NCBI GenBank assembly: GCA_029931905.1
Contig: JAOZRH010000037.1
Coordinates: forward strand, 1 to 15,195
Length of the DNA stretch: 15,195 nucleotides
Source of the DNA: Fidelibacterota bacterium
GTDB taxonomy: Bacteria; Fidelibacterota; Fidelibacteria; Fidelibacterales; Fidelibacteraceae
Direction of reading: 5' to 3'
This document shows, one piece after another, positions 7,108-14,244 of the stretch. A program made the position numbers and the translations under genes. Position 1 is the stretch's first letter, and each line of letters opens with the position of its first letter. The notes under the pieces were generated by a model that saw only the letters and a program-made list of their open reading frames with translations, was not told the DNA's origin and ran no database searches.

Positions 7108-7647
7108 TTATTTATTTTTCACTATTTGAGATGCTGGAACTGTTACTAATATGGAAGTATTTAGATGATTTATTTTTACCACTATTTTTTTATTACCGTG
7201 ATATTTAATTAATTCACCTTTTAAACCATTAAATGCACCACCAACAACTTTAACCTTGTTACCAGCACTTAATTTTTCATGAACAACTTCCAAATCGCTA
7301 TTATTATCAGTTAATATTCTCAAATTGTTTATTTGTTCTTTTGGAATTGGAGCGGGATTTGTTATTCCTAAATAAGTAATAAATTTTACCACTCCAAACA
7401 CCTCTAATACTCGAATATAATCATCGTTATTAATCTTAACAAAGATATAAGATTTTAATATAGGGATTTCTATAGTTTTTTTTCTATCACTCCATTGTCT
7501 TACAACTTTTTTTAATGGAAGTAATGTTTCAATATCGTTTTCTATTAATATATTTTTAACTTTTTTCTCAAAACGAGATCTTGTATAAACAGCATACCAT
7601 TTTTTTTCGGTACTTGATATTAATTCTATTTTTTTAAAATTAGTCAT
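7108..7647 (-). CDS. UpxY-type NusG/RfaH paralogue, transcription antiterminator
   Basis: 179 residues in two domains. The NGN domain (about 16-115) shows KKWYAVYTRSRFEKKV, LLPLKKVVRQWSDRKKTIEIPILKSYIFVKI and GVVKFITYLG, a pattern typical of the UpxY group rather than housekeeping NusG. The KOW domain (about 127-175) has KVKVVGGAFNGLKGEL. Such proteins bind RNA polymerase and let it read through long operons; in Bacteroides they head capsule operons. Here the gene is first in its transcription unit, but what follows is a single giant surface-protein gene, not polysaccharide genes. The target could be that 3.2-kb gene or a remote locus. ATG 7647 has a poor ribosome site (AGAGAA, far upstream); two tiny basic open frames precede it. 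A promoter candidate lies at 7737-7764. Confidence 0.9.
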   Translation of the reverse strand: MTNFKKIELISSTEKKWYAVYTRSRFEKKVKNILIENDIETLLPLKKVVRQWSDRKKTIEIPILKSYIFVKINNDDYIRVLEVFGVVKFITYLGITNPAPIPKEQINNLRILTDNNSDLEVVHEKLSAGNKVKVVGGAFNGLKGELIKYHGNKKIVVKINHLNTSILVTVPASQIVKNK

Positions 7648-7736
7648 TTTTCAAACTTTTCTCTTTCGTTTTCTTGCCATTGCTTTTACTTCTCATAATT
7701 TCATTCTTTAATTATGAATAACTAGTTGATTCGCAT

Positions 7737-7764
7737 AAGATAATCTATTTTTTTTGTTTGTCAA
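7737..7764 (-). promoter_or_regulatory. candidate promoter of the upxY-like gene
   Basis: A perfect TTGACA (7764-7759, minus strand) stands 16 bases from TATCTT (7742-7737). Transcription would start near 7730, leaving a leader of about 80 bases that includes the inverted repeat at 7693-7717. Confidence 0.5.
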
Positions 7765-7766
7765 AC
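7756..7766. promoter_or_regulatory. palindrome GTTTG-T-CAAAC shared by two divergent -35 boxes
   Basis: Five-base arms around one central base. Read on the plus strand it contains TTGTCA (7758-7763) and on the minus strand TTGACA (7764-7759), so the -35 boxes of both divergent promoters overlap in it. A protein bound here could control both genes. Confidence 0.45.
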
Positions 7767-7785
7767 GATTTTTATTATATATATG
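7758..7785 (+). promoter_or_regulatory. candidate promoter of the rodZ-like gene
   Basis: TTGTCA (7758-7763, five of six to consensus) and TATATG (7780-7785) with a 16-base spacer. The -10 match is only moderate, and other TA-rich boxes lie close by. Confidence 0.35.
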
Positions 7786-7880
7786 CTTCGGTTTTATATC
7801 TCAATGTTTTTAAAATATATTTCTATTGTAATTACGATAAAATTTATATTAAATTACAACCAAAAAAAAGAGAGAACAAT

Positions 7881-8666
7881 ATGAATGAATTTTGGGAAAA
7901 CATAAAAAAAACCAGAGAAGAATCGGGAAAAACACTTAAAGATATTAGCGAAAGCACTAATATAAATATTAAATATTTTGAAAACATAGAAAATGGTGAA
8001 TTTTCTTTTGTTGATGCAACTTATATGAGATTATTTATTAAAGCTTATGCTAACGAAATCAATGCAGATTATGATGAATTGATAAAAAACACTCCAATAA
8101 ATGATATAAAAAAAACCAAATCTAAGATAAGCACAATCAATGCAAAGGCCAAAAAAGTTAGAAAAAACATTAACAATAAAAATTTAAATATTACTATAAA
8201 GAATAATTCTAATAAATTATTTCAAATAATTGCAATAATTGCTATTATTTCCTTTACTGTTGTAATTATAACTCGAATTTGGCAAGATAATAATGATAAC
8301 AAAACACAAAAAAATATAGAAAAAACATCTACTCAAGAATTAAACAACTTAAATTCTACAGATTCAACAAATTCAGAAACTCCTGCAGATTCTGTAATAT
8401 CAAATTTCAACTTTCCTATTCACTTAAATATATTTCCTAATAACAATTTAGTATATAGATTAGGTGTAAAGAATAATACTCCCAAAGAAGAACTTATTGT
8501 AAAAGATGTCAATCATTCTATAACAATAGATTCTTCATTCAATTTAATTATTTATAATGCAAGCCAATGTCTATTAAAAATTAATGATAAAATTATTCCA
8601 ATAAATCCAAATATCGAAAACTTTGAATTTTCAGTTAATGATAGTGGATACTTTTCAATAAAATAA
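7881..8666 (+). CDS. RodZ-like membrane-anchored helix-turn-helix protein
   Basis: 261 residues. I place the start at ATG 7881, not at an in-frame TTG 123 bases upstream, because the helix-turn-helix domain begins there (MNEFWENIKKTREESGKTLKDISEST), GAGAG lies six bases before it, and the longer version would read through the promoter. Residues 1-70 form an HTH_25 domain, followed by a Lys/Asn-rich cytoplasmic linker, one membrane helix at about 113-134 (FQIIAIIAIISFTVVII), a Ser/Thr/Asn-rich periplasmic stretch, and a beta-rich C-terminal domain (about 178-261) in the place of the RodZ DUF4115 domain. RodZ links MreB filaments to the elongation machinery and cell shape. The C-terminal part is diverged, so the match rests on architecture and the N-terminal domain. 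It is the only plus-strand gene, divergent from the upxY-like gene and convergent with anmK. Confidence 0.8.
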   Translation: MNEFWENIKKTREESGKTLKDISESTNINIKYFENIENGEFSFVDATYMRLFIKAYANEINADYDELIKNTPINDIKKTKSKISTINAKAKKVRKNINNKNLNITIKNNSNKLFQIIAIIAIISFTVVIITRIWQDNNDNKTQKNIEKTSTQELNNLNSTDSTNSETPADSVISNFNFPIHLNIFPNNNLVYRLGVKNNTPKEELIVKDVNHSITIDSSFNLIIYNASQCLLKINDKIIPINPNIENFEFSVNDSGYFSIK

Positions 8667-8667
8667 A

Positions 8668-9804
8668 TTAAAAAACAATTTTACCTAATACACATTTTTT
8701 TTTCGCACCAGTAACAGATGGAATATTCCCAGAAATTCTACGGATAAACAAATACCCTAAATATGCAAATCCAAAGGCTTCTTTATTATCTGTAGTAATA
8801 TCTTTTTTCAATAATATTTTTATATCAACATCTTTCAATTCTTTTCTTAAATTTTTAACTATAAAATTGTTATTCGCTCCACCACCACTTAAATACATCG
8901 TTTTAACTTGTGAATATTTTTTACTTTCTCTATTAAATTCTTTACTTAGTGATTGTATAGTAAAAAGTGTTACCGTAGTAATTAAAGACAACCATTTTTC
9001 TTTTGTATCAGGTTGAAATTTTTCTAAAATAGTATTAAAGTATGTTTTTCCAAATTCTTCCTGTCCTGTTGATTTTGGAAGTTTTTTTGAAAAATATTTA
9101 TTGTTCATCAACCATTTTAATAATTCGTTATTCACTTTCCCCTGAGATGCATATTTACCATCTTTATCGTATTTTTCTTTATCGGAAGTAAAAGCTATTA
9201 CTGCTTTATCTATTAACATATTTGCTGGCCCTGTATCCCAAGCAATCGTAGATTTATTTGAATTTTTTGGAGGAATAATTGTAATATTTGCAATTCCACC
9301 AAGATTTAATGTCGCGATTGTGTCATTATTATCTGTGAATAAATATTCATCAACGATAGGAATTAATGGTGCTCCCTGTCCATTATTTACAACATCCATA
9401 GTTCTAAAATCATAAGTTACGGGAATATTAAGTTCATCTACAATATATGACGGCTCTCCAATTTGAAATGTATAATTGGGTGGATTGTGAAAAAGTGTCT
9501 GCCCGTGTGAAGCAATTAAATCAATCTTTTCATTTACATTTTTTATCTGATTACTAAAAAACCGTCCTAATTCAAAATGTAATGATGCGACTTCAGAGCC
9601 AGATAAATTTTGTGGATTTTTAAATTGTTCCGATAATTTATTTGGCATTTTAATATTCATACTATCAATTATTTTAAATTCAGGATATTTGCTTTTACCA
9701 GTAAATTCAACCAAACACATATCTAATTCATCAGCAGAAGTTCCTGTCATCAATCCCATGATTCTTAATTTATTTTTTTTAAATAATTCATTAATATTAT
9801 TCAT
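8668..9804 (-). CDS. anmK: anhydro-N-acetylmuramic acid kinase
   Basis: 378 residues, the usual family length. AnmK cleaves the 1,6-anhydro ring of anhydro-MurNAc and phosphorylates it to MurNAc-6-phosphate, feeding recycled peptidoglycan sugars back into metabolism in the cytoplasm. Visible motifs: GLMTGTSADELD (17-28; family GLMSGTSxDGiD), SHGQT (99-103), DFRTMDVVNNGQGAPLIP (132-149), LNLGGIANIT (167-175), AWDTGPANMLID (188-199, D190 the likely catalytic base), YLSGGGANN (304-312) and NIPSVTGAKKKCVLG (360-374). ATG 9804 has GGAGGA eight bases upstream. Its 3' end faces the rodZ-like gene with one base between stop codons. Upstream lies the terminator of the PorV operon, leaving little room for a promoter of its own. 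No murQ or other recycling gene is in view. Identification is secure. Confidence 0.95.
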   Translation of the reverse strand: MNNINELFKKNKLRIMGLMTGTSADELDMCLVEFTGKSKYPEFKIIDSMNIKMPNKLSEQFKNPQNLSGSEVASLHFELGRFFSNQIKNVNEKIDLIASHGQTLFHNPPNYTFQIGEPSYIVDELNIPVTYDFRTMDVVNNGQGAPLIPIVDEYLFTDNNDTIATLNLGGIANITIIPPKNSNKSTIAWDTGPANMLIDKAVIAFTSDKEKYDKDGKYASQGKVNNELLKWLMNNKYFSKKLPKSTGQEEFGKTYFNTILEKFQPDTKEKWLSLITTVTLFTIQSLSKEFNRESKKYSQVKTMYLSGGGANNNFIVKNLRKELKDVDIKILLKKDITTDNKEAFGFAYLGYLFIRRISGNIPSVTGAKKKCVLGKIVF

Positions 9805-9832
9805 ATTTTAATCCTCCACATTCAAATTAATT

Positions 9833-9876
9833 TGTTAAAAAAAATCCCAAATAATTTTTGATTTATTTGGGATTTT
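9833..9876 (-). terminator. Rho-independent terminator of the surface operon
   Basis: A perfect 14-base inverted repeat (AAAATCCCAAATAA at 9841-9854 with TTATTTGGGATTTT at 9863-9876) around an eight-base loop. On the minus strand the stem runs straight into eight T residues (9844-9837). It lies 27 bases after the PorV-like stop codon. Confidence 0.9.
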
Positions 9877-9902
9877 CTTTTATAATATAGTTTTATTATA
9901 TC

Positions 9903-10913
9903 TTAATACATTAATGAAACAGATAACATATTTACATATTCAAACACACCATAATCAACCCAAGCATAATCAACTTTGATTTTTAATGATGGTGTAACTG
10001 CCTGTTTAATACCAATTCCCAAACTCGCTCCACCTTCTTGGTCTTCTGCAAATAATGTTCTCATTCCAGCTCTTAAAAACAATTTTCTAAACAATTCAAG
10101 TTCAGTTCCTACATCAAGATATTCAGAATTATCGCTTGGATGAAGTGCATCAACAGCAAGTGTCCATTTTATCCCATTACTGTTAATAACTTCTCCAGCA
10201 AGTCCAACTCTAAATGTCAAAGGTATCGGCCATCTACTCAATTCATACATTGAAGGTATTTGATCATTGTTTCCGTACATTGTTTCGTCTGGATCTTCAT
10301 AAAATCTAACATCACGACCTTCTAACATCATCTTACCACCAAAGTTAGTAATTGACATTCCTAATCGAACATCTTTAAAAGGTGTGATAAACAGAGCACC
10401 AATATCCATCGCTATTGTACTACTTTGCATATGCCAAATTTGTTGACTAATATATTTTATTTGTCCACCAATTGAAAATCTATCAGTCAAATTTTTAGCA
10501 TAACTTAGTCCAATATTTAAATCTTGTGCATCCCAATATTCACCATTACCATTTGGATTTTCTATTGTCCTAACTTTTTCCTCACCATAATCCAAATTAG
10601 TTACATGTATTCCAATGATACCAAGTTGATTAAAATTCATAGACGCACTAAAATTCATAAAATTAGTTTCAACTAACCAACTTGATTGACTAAATGTTAC
10701 TTCTTGAACATTAAATCTTGACAAACAAGCAGGATTATAATGAAGAGATGAAAGGTCGGTAGAATTAGCTACTCCACTTTCGCCCATTCCCATTGCTCTT
10801 GCATTAACACCAATTTTCAAAAATTGACCTACTGTTGTGCCCGTTTTTGTTGTACTTATTACACTTCCTGTAAAAAGACAAATAACTATAATTAACTTAA
10901 AATAATTTTTCAT
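9903..10913 (-). CDS. PorV/PorQ-family outer-membrane beta-barrel protein
   Basis: 336 residues with a signal peptide at about 1-20 (MKNYFKLIIVICLFTGSVIS) and the family opening VGQFLKIGVNARAMGMGESGVANSTDLSSLHYNPA (28-62), followed by alternating beta strands of a FadL-like 14-strand barrel and a final LSVSLMY. PorV is the outer-membrane shuttle that accepts T9SS cargo from the translocon and hands it to the sortase complex; many FCB genomes carry several paralogues of unknown, probably cargo-specific, role. The start overlaps the TGA of the upstream giant gene (ATGA), so the two are translationally coupled, which argues that this paralogue serves that giant protein. A GGTGAT element lies five bases before ATG. 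The gene is the last of the operon, followed by a strong terminator. Whether it is the housekeeping PorV or a dedicated paralogue cannot be told. Confidence 0.85.
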   Translation of the reverse strand: MKNYFKLIIVICLFTGSVISTTKTGTTVGQFLKIGVNARAMGMGESGVANSTDLSSLHYNPACLSRFNVQEVTFSQSSWLVETNFMNFSASMNFNQLGIIGIHVTNLDYGEEKVRTIENPNGNGEYWDAQDLNIGLSYAKNLTDRFSIGGQIKYISQQIWHMQSSTIAMDIGALFITPFKDVRLGMSITNFGGKMMLEGRDVRFYEDPDETMYGNNDQIPSMYELSRWPIPLTFRVGLAGEVINSNGIKWTLAVDALHPSDNSEYLDVGTELELFRKLFLRAGMRTLFAEDQEGGASLGIGIKQAVTPSLKIKVDYAWVDYGVFEYVNMLSVSLMY

Positions 10914-13900
10914 TTTATCACCGCAAATTTTCCTATTGTTGTTCCTAAGTTAGAAGCACTCGCATCTACATGCCAGAGGTAAACACCAAAACCAATATCC
11001 ATCCTATCTTTATTCAAAAGGTTATAAGATTCACGACTATTCCAAAAAGATGCATTATGTTCAATTGTTTTTACTAAATCACCAGCAATTGTAAAAATTT
11101 TAATAGTACACCTTGGTGGTAGATTAATAAAATCAATCCTTCGTTCTCCTCGACCGCTAACAAATCCACTTTTTTCTTCCCAAATTGCTTGAGCAATATA
11201 AGGATTTGGAACTACTGCAATCTTATCTAATGGATTTTCAACAGATTTTTCATCATATTTTGTTGATTCGGTCGAAAATCTAAATGTATCTTGCTCACCA
11301 AATGGTCTATTTATTTTAATCTGATAAATATCACCAGTTATTGGATTAATCAAATCTCCAGCTGATGCTTGAGGTTTATTAAATTTTACATAACAACCAG
11401 CATATTTTGGTTGTGCAATTGAATCTTTAGATAATACAATTATTTGTGATATATTCAATGCAAATTCATTACCACCATTCAATATAAACGGAACATAAAA
11501 TGTAGAATCTTTATAAGAATATGTAATATCTTTTATTTTAAAAGGTGCATATTGATTGAACCAAGTAGCATCTTCCATTAAAGTTGTGTCCCATTCGAAT
11601 TGATAAATACTTGGAGTATAAGGAATCAAAGAATCAGCATCTGGAAATTGGCTAATTTGTGTTTCAATATTTGATTCACCAGATAACCAACCAGTTTCAG
11701 AAGCATTTATTTCTATCGTATCACCTTTAGTAAAAATTCTCATTCCATCAAATGCTGTTGAACCATCTTCATTATTAAAGTATCTATTCTGCCATACAGG
11801 TTGATATTTATAATTTACTATAATTTGATTATTGTATTGTGAACTTTCAAATTGAATTTTTCCTAATACATTATTTATAGTATAATCTGCTTTTGGAATA
11901 GTATCATTATTACTATCACAAACCTGAACTTCAACAATATATGATTTTTCAATATTATACCACGAATTATCTGTTGGAACAATCGTATCAGAATATGTTG
12001 TCATTTCAGTAACAAACATTACAGTTCCTGAAGCTCCTGTAAGTGCATCACCAAAACTAATTTCATAAGAAATATCATCTCTTAAATATTCGTAATTTAA
12101 TATTTCAATATCAACTTTTCCAGTTCCAGGACCAATATGAGTTATATCTTCCTCTTCAAATTCATCAGGTAAAACAACACCTGGTGAAGATGTGTGAGGA
12201 ACAGCAACTGCAGTATTTATATCAAAAGTTGTCTCACCAGTATAAGCATCTACATCAATAATTTTTGTACATTCAGTTGGTGGAATTTCCATAGTTCCAG
12301 TAGTATCTCCAATATCATAAGAACATACAGCATAATAATATTTTACACCATTCTTCACTTCTGTATCAACAAATTTATGTTGTAATCCTGTATCTCTTCC
12401 CAAGTCATAATGAAGCCCATGAATTCCATGATATGACTCTCCACTAATTCCATCATCTAAATCAAATTTGGCAATTGGTTTCCAAAGTGTTGCAATTCCA
12501 TTATTATCTGTAATAGTGTGTACTTCATTAAATCCAGGATCAGTTGATCGATAAATAGCATATCCTTGAAAATCATTTCCATAAACAGGATCCCAAGAAA
12601 ATTCTGCCACATCATCCCAATATAGAGTTACCTTTTCATTTTCAGCAACGGCTGTTAATAATGGCTTATCTGGTGCTTTAGCAAATCTATATCCACTATT
12701 GTAAATATTTTGAACTACTTCTGATGTTTTAAATAAATCATATTCATTTTCACCCATAAGAATACCAACAGAAAACCTCTGTGAATCTCCTGCTTTTAAT
12801 GGAAAATATCCCGATCCATAAAGAAAAATGTTATCAGATCTTTGAGCAATATCTGTAAAAGCATTTTCTTCACCTATTAATGTTGATGGTCTTAATCGAC
12901 GCCACATATTATTATCATGTTTTATCATATCAGCACCATATTGGTAAGCATTAAAACTTGTTAAACCAATTTGATCTGCTTCATCAAGATCAGTAAATTC
13001 AAAATTTGGTTCACCGGGTTTAGTTGGATCAAATTGACTTCCAGATGTTGGAATTCCATCACCTTCTCCTTCATCTGGTCCAGCATAACTTGGGTCATCA
13101 GGTCCTATTCCATCAACACCAACATCATGAATTGTAATATCCCAATCATTATCATCATCAATTCCATTTGTCATTGATTCATCAATCATTCCATCACCAT
13201 CATTATCAATTCCATCATATTGGTTTCCGGGACTTTCTAAAAACATATATCCAAGCCAACCGGTTGCTCCACCCCATTCACCTTTATTATCTCCATCATA
13301 ACCATAAACCATATTAATATCTTTATCAAAATACGCCATATCATCAGCAAAATCATTACTACCACCAATATGTGGATCTCCAAACATTCCAAAAACAACT
13401 TTTTCATAATCATTTGCACTTGTATTTGTAATTTCATATACTAAGAAAATAGCATCGTTTGCGAGTGGATTTGACCATTGATATCCTCTAACTTTCACTC
13501 TTAATCCCAATCCACCAAGTGTATCAGATTCTGGAAATGCATGAACAGGAAATTCTGTATTAAATCTATCATCCATTACATAATACATCGACTGATCTGC
13601 TGTTGCCGAATTTGCTTTATAAGTTCCGGGCCAACTTTCCCAATCAGGATTCCATGTTTCAGGTTTATGTGATAATGGAATATCTGATGAGTTAGGATTT
13701 GCATAACCTTCTATTGGCTCCCAACCCCATGGTTCATTATTTTCATCAACATCTACTCCACCTGAAGCACCACCATCTAATAATCCATCACATATTATTT
13801 GATATGTTGTGTCATAAGCTGGATTATTATTATCAACTACTAATTCTCCACCATCATCAACATAAGGTAAAAAATTACTATTTGTATCTACAGGCACCTC

Positions 13901-14218
13901 AACACCAACTAATGGACAAAATTCATAAGCATATCCACGATTTGAATATATTGGCCATTCCAATGACGGTTCTGCACCTGGTTGTCCAATTGAACCAAAA
14001 TCAAAAACAATAGTTCTTATCATATTTCCAGATAGTATTGATTTCCTTCTCGTTGGACGATTGCCTTGCATTGCCACCGATTTTTTATATTCATAATAAT
14101 TTTGTATTTTATTAAATGACCATGTTTTTGGTGAGCCAGTTTTAAATTCATCTGGCAATTCACCATACAACATTACTGTCATTAAAATAGAAAATATTAC
14201 TGTTAATTTTTTTATCAT
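10910..14218 (-). CDS. giant secreted surface protein with Asp-rich and fibronectin-III-like segments
   Basis: 1102 residues with a signal peptide at about 1-19 (MIKKLTVIFSILMTVMLYG). The N-terminal half (20-515) is unrecognised but carries Asp-rich, probably calcium-binding loops at 335-360 (DGIDNDGDGMIDE, NGIDDDND) and a long acidic stretch to about 390. A fibronectin-III-like domain lies at about 516-650 (KVTLYWDDVAE...YAIYRS...YYYAVCSYD). The middle (650-995) looks beta-rich. The C-terminal 100 residues (999-1102) resemble a T9SS type A sorting domain, with VPNP (1003-1006) in place of YPNPFNP, IKIFTIAGDLVKTI, and GFGVYLWHVDA. It is probably exported and held at the cell surface. It sits 26 bases after a TonB-dependent receptor and overlaps a PorV-like gene, so it probably works with both. 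AAGGA seven bases upstream supports ATG 14218. No enzyme domain is visible; adhesin or receptor partner are guesses. Confidence 0.8.
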   Translation of the reverse strand: MIKKLTVIFSILMTVMLYGELPDEFKTGSPKTWSFNKIQNYYEYKKSVAMQGNRPTRRKSILSGNMIRTIVFDFGSIGQPGAEPSLEWPIYSNRGYAYEFCPLVGVEVPVDTNSNFLPYVDDGGELVVDNNNPAYDTTYQIICDGLLDGGASGGVDVDENNEPWGWEPIEGYANPNSSDIPLSHKPETWNPDWESWPGTYKANSATADQSMYYVMDDRFNTEFPVHAFPESDTLGGLGLRVKVRGYQWSNPLANDAIFLVYEITNTSANDYEKVVFGMFGDPHIGGSNDFADDMAYFDKDINMVYGYDGDNKGEWGGATGWLGYMFLESPGNQYDGIDNDGDGMIDESMTNGIDDDNDWDITIHDVGVDGIGPDDPSYAGPDEGEGDGIPTSGSQFDPTKPGEPNFEFTDLDEADQIGLTSFNAYQYGADMIKHDNNMWRRLRPSTLIGEENAFTDIAQRSDNIFLYGSGYFPLKAGDSQRFSVGILMGENEYDLFKTSEVVQNIYNSGYRFAKAPDKPLLTAVAENEKVTLYWDDVAEFSWDPVYGNDFQGYAIYRSTDPGFNEVHTITDNNGIATLWKPIAKFDLDDGISGESYHGIHGLHYDLGRDTGLQHKFVDTEVKNGVKYYYAVCSYDIGDTTGTMEIPPTECTKIIDVDAYTGETTFDINTAVAVPHTSSPGVVLPDEFEEEDITHIGPGTGKVDIEILNYEYLRDDISYEISFGDALTGASGTVMFVTEMTTYSDTIVPTDNSWYNIEKSYIVEVQVCDSNNDTIPKADYTINNVLGKIQFESSQYNNQIIVNYKYQPVWQNRYFNNEDGSTAFDGMRIFTKGDTIEINASETGWLSGESNIETQISQFPDADSLIPYTPSIYQFEWDTTLMEDATWFNQYAPFKIKDITYSYKDSTFYVPFILNGGNEFALNISQIIVLSKDSIAQPKYAGCYVKFNKPQASAGDLINPITGDIYQIKINRPFGEQDTFRFSTESTKYDEKSVENPLDKIAVVPNPYIAQAIWEEKSGFVSGRGERRIDFINLPPRCTIKIFTIAGDLVKTIEHNASFWNSRESYNLLNKDRMDIGFGVYLWHVDASASNLGTTIGKFAVIK

Positions 14219-14244
14219 TATTTATCCTTTTTATAATCTTTAAC

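Larger units (their letters stand above)
7648..7880. promoter_or_regulatory. divergent promoter region between upxY-like and rodZ-like genes
   Basis: This 233-base AT-rich gap carries promoters for both flanking genes. It contains the palindrome at 7756-7766, an eight-base inverted repeat TCATAATT/AATTATGA at 7693-7700 and 7710-7717 (nine-base spacer) inside the upxY leader, and no convincing protein-coding frame. Confidence 0.6.

Noticed and set aside
7758..7880. TTG-started N-terminal extension of the RodZ-like protein
   Set aside because: The 41 extra residues are Tyr/Phe/Lys-rich, resemble translated AT-rich promoter DNA and precede the family's normal N terminus; ATG 7881 has a proper ribosome site.
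13699..14013. 104-residue His/Leu-rich plus-strand frame opposite the giant surface protein gene
   Set aside because: Shadow frame caused by the biased codon use of the minus-strand gene (ATC/ATT and Asn/Asp codons read in reverse).
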